From Echinarachnius parma (taxonomy: Eukaryota > Echinodermata > Echinoidea > Clypeasteroida > Echinarachniidae): a stretch of 64,000 nucleotides of DNA. The stretch covers positions 1-64,000 of the forward strand of contig JBAMJV010003760.1 in assembly GCA_037951105.1 (NCBI GenBank), written 5' to 3'. Position 1 is the stretch's first letter. Each line of letters starts with the position of its first letter. Below, piece by piece: positions 12,186-64,000 of this stretch. The notes under the pieces were generated by a model. The model was not told the DNA's origin. It worked only from the letters and a program-made list of their open reading frames with translations, and searched no databases. Position numbers and translations under genes: made by a program.

Positions 12186-12797
12186 TTTAAAGGCTTCAAG
12201 ACAGATTGAACAGAGACTACACAGCATTCCTTTTGAAGCACAATTAATATTATTAGAGAATACATTATTATATTTGTTCTTAACAAACTAATCTAAGCCT
12301 AAGGACATCCCCTTTGGCTGGAATTTAAAGAGATTTATGTAAACCATAGTTTACATGTGTAGACCATGGTTTATATCTATGGAGCATCGTTTAGTAAACT
12401 GATGGAGAAAGAATGTACACTTCTTATTTGTTACCAATGTTGAAGCAACACATTTGCTAAAGATATAAAAGGCGGTCGATGATCTCAGATGATGAGTTTT
12501 ATTGTGTGCTGCTGGTTAGCAAGCTCCAACAGCTGTATCATTTGCAATTAGGAAAAGTGTTTTCCACTTGTTACTTGTCTTCAAGCAAATATATGTAAAC
12601 CATGGTTTACAATATACCTCCTTTGTGAGTTCCAGCCAGTATGTTTAGTACGTCTTTATAAAAGTTTTGTGGCAATAGCTGTGAAGTTTAAATATAGTGG
12701 TAATTTGCTTATGCAGTATTATATTGTGAAACTGTCCCTTTAGTTTATCATGCCTGTGCAGGTCAGTATTAGTGTCTGGAATCTGATATACCTAATC

Positions 12798-13709
12798 CAA
12801 CGCTCGAAATTAACTTTTTTTGCTGGTGGCCCGGTCGGGCCAGTAAAATTAGTATTTTTCCAAATTTGGTGGCCCGAAACCAAAAACTACTGGCCCGAAA
12901 AAAAATAAGGAAAAACAAAAGTAAAATGAATACAATAACCATATGAATAGTTTCAGGGTACTAGGCAATACTTTTTATTTTTCATTCCCCTTTGTTTCAT
13001 TGTAAGATGAATTAAATAAACATGAATTAGGATGAATGTGTGTGTGTCATGTCTTTATATTCATTGTCTTCATCAAAAAATCACAGCGATTGAATACACA
13101 CAAGTGACAATTTCACCATAGTCAGGGTCTAGGTGACAAAACAAAAATGGTAGAAAAAGAGAAAATTCAATTTGACCTCAAAATTCTGTGCAGTGTTGTC
13201 TGAACACCTTAGACAAAATACATATTTTAAAATTGTGATATATAGTAGTAATATATGAATATTCATGAGCAGAATTCATGATGCTCATTAGATATGCAAA
13301 ATATGCAAACTAACTGAAATTACTAACAACGATTTTTAATATGAAACTTTTTTTTATAACTGGTTAGAAAATGAGTACTGCTGCTCAAGAATGTATGAAT
13401 ATTCATTAGCAGCAGTGTTACTTGCTCAATCAACTTGCAACTTTTTAGCTAACCAATTAGTCCAATATTTTGTATGTGAGAAAAGGGTATAAGTTGCTGA
13501 ATGCTACATTTAAAAGCAAGCTCTTGTCATGCCCTAGACAGGACTAAACATGACTACAGGGTATCTAAAAAAAAAAAAAACTTTTTTTTTTTTTTTTTTT
13601 TTTGCTGGCCCAATCTGGCCACCAAACTTTGAAATATGTGTTTTTTACTGGCCCAACAGCAATTTTTGGTGGCCCCGGGCCATCGGGCCTATGCTAATTT
13701 CGAGCATTG
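12798..13709. mobile_element. hAT-like non-autonomous element (CAAYGCTCGAAATTA ends)
   Basis: Termini CAACGCTCGAAATTA and its inverse TAATTTCGAGCATTG, flanked on both sides by CCTAATC (7-bp duplication). The subterminal stretches carry repeated GGCCCG/CTGGCC motifs. No transposase seen. Confidence 0.75.
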
Positions 13710-13794
13710 CCTAATCATAGTATCTCCTGGCTGGAATACTCCCTAGGGTGCAGAAATTGTGCACTATATGTGCAGGAATGATTACAGTGTGTAT

Positions 13795-13876
13795 CCGTTG
13801 ACCAGGGTAATAATAGTGTAAAGCGCTATGATCCTCACGGGAATAGCGCTATATGAATAACGGTTATTATTATTTA
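13795..13876 (+). mobile_element. SINE/LINE 3' end fragment with ATT-repeat tail
   Basis: GTAAAGCGCTATGATCC, then AGCGCTATATGAATAA and a TTATTATTATT tail, a widespread 3'-end pattern. A relative lies at 19104-19168. Confidence 0.6.
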
Positions 13877-14915
13877 TATACACATGAAATGAAATACTTA
13901 GCGTTTGACAAATTGTATCATACTTCATTTGTAAGCTGAATATCATAATATTTGATATTGATTTGGTACAAAATTTAAGTGTTATTTAAAACTAGAGGCC
14001 CATGTGGCACTTTGTAGCCACTGTTATTGTAGCCACGTAGGACCTTGGTTACAGTAATTGCATGCGCCCTGAATCCTTGCAATATCGCGCAAAGTAATGT
14101 CGCTCAGAGTATGTACAACTTACTGTACATATGTACAAACATGTATGAGTTACCAACTGGTTGGTAATATGGATTTAGAGCATACAGCGTTCATTGCATA
14201 CTATGATCAAAAGATGTACCACAAATGGACAGAGATCGTAGATATATTATATATCTCCAATGTCAATGGCGTTTACACTATAATACGCTGATTGAAAAGA
14301 CTCCAGAGCGCAAGCGCTTACTGTAAACAGGATCCTATGCGTGCATACACTGCGTTGCATGTACATGTATATGGTGAAATATAGGCAGTTGATCTACAAA
14401 GTGTATCGTGAATATTTATGAAAGGGTGAAATGGTATCGTTTGTAATTATGATTTTGTGATTCATTTCCTGTTAATGAAAATATGTACATATATAATACT
14501 TATAATGATGTGATGTGCATTTATATTTTTAAGTACACTTGATATAGAATATTATACTTATCCCGTTCCCTTTGAGATGCTGAAATCCCCATAGAGTTTA
14601 TACAGGACACAACAGGTTCCCTTAGCCAATTATGTGTATATTGATTACTGTCTTGTGGTAATGGAATTATTATGGTATCAAATATTATTACAGTGTAAGT
14701 CTTTGACAAATAAAATGAGACATTAAATCCATAATTATTTGGGTTATCTCCCATTTTAATCATTGTGTGAATTGTTCAAATTAAGTTTGTTTCTGACAAA
14801 CTTTCTAATCCTATGAATCCACATTATAGCAGGAAGCATTATAAATATATTAAATATATACAAGGAAAGTTCTCCTTGGAGTTGCTTAAAATACAAAATC
14901 AAAGAAATGTGGAAT
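13877..14915. other. intergenic, nothing recognised
   Basis: AT-rich sequence between the convergent genes. Short ORFs have no recognised similarity. Confidence 0.5.
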
Positions 14916-16097
14916 ACACAGTGAAACCTCATTATATAATGAGGTATACACAATGAAACCTCATTATAATGTGGTATACACAGTGAAACCTCATTATAAT
15001 GAGGTATACACAGTGAAACCTCATTATATAATGAGGTATACACAGTGAAACCTCATTATATAATGAGGTATACACAGTGAAACCTCATTATAAATGAGGT
15101 ATACACAGTGAAACCTCATTATAATGAGGTATACACAGTGAAACCTCATTATAATGAGGTATACACAATGAAACCTCATTATAATGAGGTTTACACAGTG
15201 AAACCTCATTATAATGAGGTATACACAATGAAACCTCATTATAATGAGGTATACACAATGAAACCTCATTATAATGTGGTATACACAGTGAAACCTCATT
15301 ATAATGAGGTATACACAGTGAAACCTCATTATAATGAGGTATACACAGTGAAACCTCATTATAATGAGGTATACACAGTGAAACCTCATTATATAATGAG
15401 GTATACACAGTGAAACCTCATTATAATGAGGTATACACAATGAAACCTCATTATAATGAGGTATACACAATGAAACCTCATTATAATGTGGTATACACAG
15501 TGAAACCTCATTATAATGAGGTATACACAGTGAAACCTCATTATATAATGAGGTATACACAGTGAAACCTCATTATAAATGAGGTATACACAGTGAAACC
15601 TCATTATAATGAGGTATACACAGTGAAACCTCATTATAATGAGGTATACACAGTGAAACCTCATTATAATGAGGTATACACAATGAAACCTCATTATAAT
15701 GAGGTTTACACAGTGAAACCTCATTATAATGAGGTATACACAATGAAACCTCATTATAATGAGGTATACACAATGAAACCTCATTATAATGTGGTATACA
15801 CAGTGAAACCTCATTATAATGAGGTATACACAGTGAAACCTCATTATAATGAGGTATACACAGTGAAACCTCATTATAATGAGGTATACACAGTGAAACC
15901 TCATTATATAATGAGGTATACACAGTGAAACCTCATTATAATGAGGTATACACAATGAAACCTCATTATAATGAGGTATACACAATGAAACCTCATTATA
16001 ATGTGGTATACACAGTGAAACCTCATTATAATGAGGTATACACAGTGAAACCTCATTATATAATGAGGTATACACAGTGAAACCTCATTATAATGAG
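14916..16097. repeat. 30-bp palindromic satellite, about 38 copies
   Basis: Unit CCTCATTATAATGAGG plus TATACACAGTGAAA; spacing 30-33 bp. Variants are TATATAATG, TATAAATG, AATG for GTG and GTGG for GAGG. The variant order in about 15060-15410 recurs at about 15545-15925, so a block of roughly 500 bp was duplicated. Every reading frame across it is repeat-encoded and not a gene. Confidence 0.95.
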
Positions 16098-16260
16098 CAC
16101 CTTGGGCCCATTGGATTTACCTTGATTTAACAGATATCGTAATTGTAGTAATCGGGGCGTAACAATAATAAAATACATAGAATCTGGACGTGTGAAATGA
16201 CCTCGCTTTATCAGGTACCTCATAACAGAGCTCATTATAAAGAGGCTCCACTGTATACAT
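16098..16260 (-). mobile_element. pogo/Tigger-like terminal fragment next to the satellite
   Basis: On the minus strand it reads TACAGTGGAGCCTCTTTATA, with further CTCNTTATA-type motifs. Ends CAGTGRARCCTC are typical of pogo-like elements and match the satellite unit. Confidence 0.5.
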
Positions 16261-17420
16261 GTATGTAAGTCTTCATACTTGTAATTGTCATATAACCATA
16301 ATATACAAGTTTCCATTCAATTTCTTTACTATACAATAGATTTTGAGTATTCACAAAATATACATTGATTTTGAATAATCTATCAAATCATAATTATTCA
16401 AGATATCCATTATGTAAAAAAAAAAAGAATGTGTATTGCAGCTGTTCTATTAGGTATTGACATTTATATTTCATGGTCAATCAGATTTCCTTAGAAAATG
16501 AAGAAAAAACATTGTACAGGAAATTATTTCAAGAGATATTCAAATACGTGGAGATCAAACACTCCATGTAATCTGAAACACTTGAACTTTATATCAGATT
16601 AACCCATTCAAGGTGATTTGATTTGATTCTTGTATAACATGCAATCTCCAGCAGGAGTATGTTCAGGACCACCAGTCCTGAATGGGTTGAAATAGAATAT
16701 GCCAATATTTGTCGACCTTGTTTAATTTGAATCAAATTGAACTATAATAGTTTTTCTTATCTAGTATATTTCTCACATACTATTAAATATCAACTTTATT
16801 TATATAAATATGTTTAATGAAGATAACCTCAAAGCCAATAATCCGAATCCTGACCTGCAAGTCACATTTCTCTATTATACATTATATCACACACACACAA
16901 TTTAAAGAATACAAACTACAGTATTACTAACAATGACAGACGCTATGTTTCAAGGAGTATTCCGATCGAATATCAAATTCAAGATTACTACTAACATTTT
17001 GCATGGATCTGCAAATATAGACAAGATAACTTACATTGTACTAGTAACATACCAGGAACTGATTCATAGACAATCATCTATAAAGACCCTACAATATAAG
17101 ATAAAATATTTCTTTATGCCCCATTTTTACTCTCATTTTATTTATACCAGTGTCCACAAGTTCCGAGTCCGAGTCCCCAACGAAATAGCATGTTCCCATA
17201 TGTTTTAAATAGGGACTCGGCTCCGAGTCCGAGTCACGAGACCATCAAAAGCGAGTCCGGACTCGACTACAGCACTGATTTATACACAGGCAATATTTTA
17301 GTAGATTTTTTTTGCAGTATTTTGCAACATTTGAAATATTTCTTAAATAAAATATCTGTAATTTGGGTGGAATAGATAGCAAAAAGTACATACTAGTAGT
17401 AAAGGTACATCAAAGAACTA
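16261..17420. other. intergenic, AT-rich
   Basis: No gene recognised. At 17158-17270 a short cluster of GAGTCC/GACTCG hexamers on both strands forms a small low-copy repeat. Confidence 0.5.
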
Positions 17421-18315
17421 TACAGACTGTCCCAGATAAAACGAAACCGGGTTTCATGGCAGAAATTTTCTGTCATAATGAATAATTTCCTTGATGATAT
17501 AGATATCTCTGAACAGCTCTGTGTCTCTTCTTTCATTTGATGTACAACTTATGGCACATAATTCAAGCATGACTGAATAAGAACAATGGAAAGTGGTGTT
17601 ACCAATATTCCATTTGCACGCATACATTTTAAGTTTGGGCGAGTTTTTTAAGGGTTGTAAACATACTTATTTTTAAAAAGGACAAACACCACATAAAAGT
17701 TCATATTTTTATCTTTTACATGACACATCATGCTCAAAAAATAAATGATTTATGCCAGAGAACGAGTACAATGAAAACATGCCTGATATCTGCCCCAATG
17801 AGTGAAAGTTGAGTAAGAAGTCGCTCAGCTTTCCTTACAATGGACGTTGATGCATGAGTGAATTTACACAAACATGGGGATCAGGAAAAACATGGGAAAC
17901 AGGCTAGATCAGGAAAGTTAGTCATTTGGGCTGGAATCAAGCATGTTTTCATTGTACTCGTTCTCTGGCATAAATCATTTATTTTTTGATCATGAGGTGT
18001 CATATAAAAGATGAAATTATGAAGTTTTATGCAGTGTTTGTCCTTTTTCAAAATAAGTACGTTTGCTACCCTTAAAACTCACCCCAAAACCTCACCCAAA
18101 CTTGCAATTTCTGCGTGCAAATGGAATTTTGGTAACACCACTTTCCATCGTTCTAATTCAGTCACGCGTGAATTATGTGCCATATTGTTGTATATCAAAT
18201 GAAAGAAGAGACACAGAGCTTTTCAGATATATATATATCATCAAGGAAATTATTCATTATAACATACAATTTTTGCAATGAAACCCGGGTTTCGTTTTTT
18301 CTGGGACAGTCTGTA
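17421..18315. mobile_element. long foldback MITE, copy 1 (TA ends)
   Basis: Termini TACAGACTGTCCCAG and CTGGGACAGTCTGTA; arms of about 380 bp run inward (CGAAACCGGGTTTCATG, GACAAACACCACATAAAAG, AGAGAACGAGTACAATG). Flanking TA fits a Tc1/mariner-type target. The centre has no transposase. Confidence 0.88.
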
Positions 18316-19770
18316 TATTGGAAGCACTGTAAAGATATATGCATACATTATGTGAGGCAGCCTCTCAATCAGTATTTCAGAAAGAAAACAAAAAGGATTA
18401 CAATTATACATGTCATAAATTGTCTTCAGGAAGCAAAACCAAACTGATACATAATTATTTCCGGTTTGGCTGCAGGGCAATTTCTTTTCCCAAATCACTA
18501 ATTTCTCAATTTCCTTGTACAAAATATACTGAATCAGCCCATCTTATATTTTTGTGTAAAATAACAGAAAATACAGAAATTGCCAAAATAATCATCAAAG
18601 ATATTCATATCAAAATCACAGCTTTTTATAAGATTTTAAATATCCATATAACTTATCTCAGAATATATATACATAAGTATGCAAAAATCAAATGTTGGTC
18701 ACATTTATTTTATACACCACACAGAATCAGAATGAAAAGCAGTAAAAAAAAATCACTTTTAGTAGTTATTTGGGTATGGAACATACATCTCTTATGTTAT
18801 CATGATTGCAGATAACATACTTCTATGCACAGAAAACAGAAGAATCAATTCCAAATGATATCTGGAATAGTTTTTAAACATTTGATTCATTATTATAAAT
18901 GGTATTATTTATAATAAATATAGCAAAATAAAAGTGCTCTAAACCTAAATTAATGTATGAACCACTTTTACATCAAATTCAATCGCATACACTTTATATT
19001 TTTATTATTTATAATATCAAATTGCACATAGTACCACAATTAAAGAAATAAGGTTAATACCATATACTATATCATACAGAACAAAGTCAATATCAGTACC
19101 ATATGATGTAAAGCACATTGAGACACTGTATAATGCGTTATATAAGCACCATTTATTAAATTATTATTATTTTGTGCACAAAGTTCATAATGATATTTTG
19201 CTAATATCTCGTTCAAGTGTGCATATGGTATTAATTACAAGAATCATCAAAATGGGTCTATGGAAAGCATATAATATTCAAAATGAAAAGAAAACAAATC
19301 CAAAGAAATGTAATATAATTCTATACATAAACTTTCAGTCAAATTTTCAGTGAAAAAAGTAAACAAATGATATAATACCTAGTTAAAGAGTGCCTGTATG
19401 CTAAGCACAAGCTAAACACATGATTAGTTGCAGTTCAATACATTGTCATGCATGACTTTCATTCGTTTGATTTTATTACAACTGCACTATCAAAATATAG
19501 TTTGCGCAGCAAGCAAGCAACTAATGGCATCTGATGCTATTTTGTTTCTATTATTAGAGATCGCAGTTGTCGCAACTCTGTGTATACAAGTACTCTACTT
19601 ATGTATGGCTCATGCTGGCCCATAGTTTCCAACTAACAGAACAGAAAAAGAGAATGGTTGTCAGCTTTGCTGCTACCAATATGGAAAATGTCCCCCCCCC
19701 CCCCCCACCTCCCCCTTTCTCTCATATCAATCTAGGGGGGGGGGGGGTTCACAAAGATTCTTAGTTGAAC
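18316..19770. other. intergenic, AT-rich
   Basis: No gene recognised. A SINE/LINE tail-like piece lies at 19104-19168, and a C run faces a G run at 19693-19747. Confidence 0.5.
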
Positions 19771-21140
19771 TTAAAGGTATGGTGACAAGAAAACTGCCTC
19801 AAAATTGGATTTTACTGTATCTAAGGTAGATTTTCATGAAGATTACTAATACAAACATATTTTCCTCGTGGGAAAACCCGGTAAAATAAAAAAATCAACT
19901 TGTAAATTCACTTTCGGAACCCCCGTAAAAGTCCCGGGCGAACAAAAAATGACGTCATCTTTGTGACGTCACCTGCAGGCAATCGCAGTTTAGCTCGGTC
20001 ATAGACGTACACGCCGAGTGCAATACTCACGTTGACACAGAGATATTATTTCCATTTGTTTCAATATTTGCAAACATTTGTTCAGGTTTATATCATGGAC
20101 GATATACACTCAGATGTGTAGCTGCATCCTGCTACAATTCATTTCTTAGCAATTCGCATTTTCAGTAAAACCTCAATTTACAAGCAAAAACGAGTTTGTT
20201 TTACAAGCAAGTCATAGGCTCTGCATGTAAACAATGCACATTCCTCCGCGTTGCGGTCTGCATGTGATGTCATGAATCGGGTGACACGTGCGCACATTCC
20301 CGCTCTGCTATAAATGACTTTTTTTAGGAGCATGGAACGCCGATGCGAAATAAAGCAAAAAAGTTGCATGAAATTTACCTTTTTTCCCCAACTTAAGGAT
20401 TTCTTTGAAAAAAAGAGTGTGGTATATCAATAAAGGCACATATTTAAAGCTATAAACCTGAATCAAAGCCGGGATTTCCCCCCTCCTTTAACACTAAGTT
20501 GGACTAAAAAATTATGGAAAGCAAATTAGTTACTGTAAAATTGTTCAAACAGTTTTTTACAGGGATACAACTTTGATAAACATTAATATTTTCTTTTATC
20601 AAAGAGACTTCAAGGTATTGATGTTAATGTTGGTTGAAAGTTTCAATTATTCATGATTTGGCTTATGAATATGATTAATTCGAAAGCTTCAAATGGCCTA
20701 CAATAACTTTACGTTCAACTATTAGAGTCTTTGTGAAACACCCCCAGTTGTCTGGTTTATACTTGGCTAGGCCACTATTCATGATACCATTCCATGGCAT
20801 CGACAATTAAATATAAATATCTCTCTATGGTCTTGGAAGTAAAATCCAAACATTTGGCAAATACTGTGATGTTACATGCAGCCCTGTGCCATGCACTAAA
20901 ATACATATAACATAACCATTTTTTGAAGACAAACAAAACACAATTCTGTATAAACTCCACACAGTAATATACACATTTTTTTACTCAAGTGCTTGGGCTT
21001 AATTATTGAGCGCAAACATGTACATTTAAATGTCTTCAGTACATAAACATCACAATTATTGCAGTGACCAAAGCTGCCACTTCTTGATCAGATTGTTCTG
21101 ATTGTGAGATTGGTAGATCAACATTTGTATTAGCTGCTAT
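19771..21140. other. intergenic, repeat-like start
   Basis: TTAAAGGTATGGTGACAAG at 19771 resembles a MITE end, but no matching inverse end was found. TGACGTCA and GTGACGTCACC occur at 19949-19972 as CRE-like palindromes of unknown meaning. Confidence 0.4.
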
Positions 21141-21927
21141 TATAAAACGGCTCCGGTAAATTCAGTAACGTGATTGGCTAATACCGATCACGTGGGCATT
21201 GATTACTTTTCACCACATGCACTACCGTGCCGATACCTGTGCAACCATCGTGCCGATAGCAGCGCAACCATCGTGCCGAAGGTGTGCAACCATCGTGCCG
21301 AAGGTGCGCAACCCCGTGACGTCACAATGTTTGTTTACATAGCTCTACGAAGACGGAATTAAGGGAATGGATTCTATAACAGGAATAATGACTATATGAC
21401 ACCACAGTTTCCATGAGTTTGTTTCAAAAAGACATTTAATCTCACCACAGGGTGAGCCAACGCATGACTTCACGAGCACAAACATCGAAGTCCCGATCAT
21501 CCTCCGATAAGATCACAAGTCATATTCTAAACGATCATAAACGATCATAAACGATTACAGACAAACCCCTCGAAGACAAACTTGCGAAAGTGAACAAAAA
21601 AAGATGGAAAATGCTTGGTTTTGTAAATTCTCTGTTCTGTAGTAAATAAATCTTAGCAGTTTCGTAAATTATATGGATATGTGGTTTGATGTTGGTAAGT
21701 TTTGTAATGGAAATGCATAACATTCTTTGATAATTCTCAGTTTTACGGGAAATTATCGGCAATTCCATATCGACTGCAGTTGATCTGCTGAGCAGCTGCA
21801 TGCAGAGCCAAATTCAGCGAGTGCAGTATAAAGTGTTGATGAATTTTGTAAACTCTGGGTTACCAATTGTCTGTTTTTAACAATCCAGCAAAATAAACAA
21901 TTCCGTGGTTCAGCTCGTTTTATAAAA
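21138..21927. mobile_element. possible MITE with TTATAAAACG(A)GCT ends
   Basis: ATTATAAAACGGCTCC at the left and its inverse, GCTCGTTTTATAAAAC, at the right. Internal GTGCCGA repeats at 21226-21303 (GCAACCATCGTGCCGA four times). Boundaries are uncertain. Confidence 0.45.
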
Positions 21928-22089
21928 CAAATAATACTACTTATTATCGTGCATCATGTAAATTCATCACACTCTCGGGCTATGTTAGCTGTGCCTTACG
22001 CACTCGGCTCACGCCTCGTGCGCCGCACAGCTAAGATAGCCCTCGCGTGCGATGCATTTACACAATGCACTCTACAACGTGTATTATTT
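21928..22089. mobile_element. foldback MITE with GC-rich hairpin core
   Basis: AAATAATAC ends and a core of GGGCTATGTTAGCTGTGC against GCACAGCTAAGATAGCCC around CACTCGGCTCACGCC. Imperfect palindrome over about 160 bp, 400 bp past the VPS13B stop codon. Confidence 0.75.
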
Positions 22090-22489
22090 GTATACTATTC
22101 AACATGTAAAAGCTCCTACTGATATTATTGGAGACACAAATGTACCACTTGTTATCCCCCCCCCCCACATAGCAACTATCGCACCCATCAAGCCAATGCT
22201 TTCTCATGCAGAACAAAACATGGAATCTATGACCATGCCAATCGAGCCTTGTTTAGCAAGTTACAGTATGTTGATCTTGATAGAGAGGACTCCGCTTGAT
22301 GGGGTACAACTGTGCAAGGGGAATATTTTGACCAAACAGTTCATATGTTTCTTTCAGAAATCTTCACCACTTTATAGGGTAAACCTGCCAAAGGGTCCTA
22401 CACTAATTTACTTAATAAAGTTGATGTTTTAAAAAAAGACATTGCAAAAACCTACCCAATAAAGCGGTGTACTGTATAAATTCTTGTTT

Positions 22490-63592
<41,103 letters not shown>

Positions 63593-63599
63593 CTGTCAA

Positions 63600-64000
63600 A
63601 AGGAAAGTTCTTGTAACGTGAGTCACATTTTTCTTCAGTCTTGGTTATCTTCAAATTGAATTGATAAATGTACATTTATGACAGATTGGAGTTAAAGGCT
63701 TTAGTTGTACTGAAACAAGTCTTTATAATTACTGTAATCTTCAAAAACATTCAGATGTTTAATTTTGTTTTAGTATTATTATTCCTAAGGTCAAATTAAT
63801 GTTTCTATTGATCAAATTTGCCTATATCTAGGTTAGCCGTGCCACTTAACCTGTTCCCTGGGTTAAATTAACTTCCTACAGGATCACAGCAGATATATTA
63901 ATTTAATTTTGTTTGGGGAAAGATGAATACTTAGCCTATTCAAGATGATTTGAATTTGGTATAGCATGCACTTCTCATACACCTCAGCCCGGGTATTTTT
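63600..64000. other. VPS13B intron at the window edge
   Basis: AT-rich, no exon seen. The next upstream VPS13B exon must lie beyond 64000. Confidence 0.5.

Noticed and set aside
14916..16097. CRISPR-like array or a real repeat protein (NEVSLCIPHY-type ORFs)
   Set aside because: Units are contiguous palindromes with no unique spacers and no cas genes; ORFs occur in several frames and on both strands as expected for a satellite.

Overview
This is eukaryotic, animal nuclear DNA. It holds two spliced protein genes set in a landscape dense with transposons, MITEs, minisatellites and microsatellites. tRNA-derived SINEs, non-LTR retrotransposon fragments, foldback DNA elements, a Helentron-like element and many poly-C/poly-G runs suggest a marine invertebrate. 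An echinoderm or another invertebrate deuterostome is my best guess, but the sequence does not settle the species.

Plus strand, 5195-12185: a complete six-exon gene for an AIG1/ADTRP-family multipass membrane hydrolase. It encodes 234 residues, and all splice sites and phases are consistent. The family's catalytic Thr and His fall at T47 and H132.

Minus strand, 22490-63592 and continuing past the right edge: the 3' four fifths of a VPS13B (COH1) gene. I placed 42 exons by splice site, continuous phase and family similarity. They give about 3205 codons ending in a TAG stop; the N-terminal chorein part lies beyond the window. The product is expected to be a bridge-like lipid transfer protein of the Golgi/endosome system. 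The two genes converge on a 10 kb intergenic stretch (12.2-22.5 kb).

Repeats by region. 0-5 kb: an EcoRV-palindrome foldback array, poly-C-rich repeats, a TTAA element and a minus-strand LINE fragment. 6-14 kb: several foldbacks and MITEs inside and just after the AIG1/ADTRP gene. 14.9-16.1 kb: a 30-bp palindromic satellite, probably grown from a pogo-like terminal inverted repeat. 17.4 and 29.2 kb: two copies of a long foldback MITE with TA ends. 22.5-64 kb: VPS13B introns filled with MITE families, a THAP-bearing DNA transposon nested in a MITE (50.1-52.1 kb), a Helentron/HINE-like element with eight 156-bp repeats (54.8-56.4 kb), a 41-bp satellite (61.9-63.1 kb) and SINEs.

The most unusual observation concerns VPS13B. 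At least nine exons have decayed partial copies of themselves immediately beside them, often about 160-190 bp away, each carrying an exon end plus flanking intron. One exon segment has been amplified into six in-frame 78-bp units. I know of no described process that repeatedly copies exon edges across a single gene, so this is the leading candidate for a previously undescribed phenomenon here.
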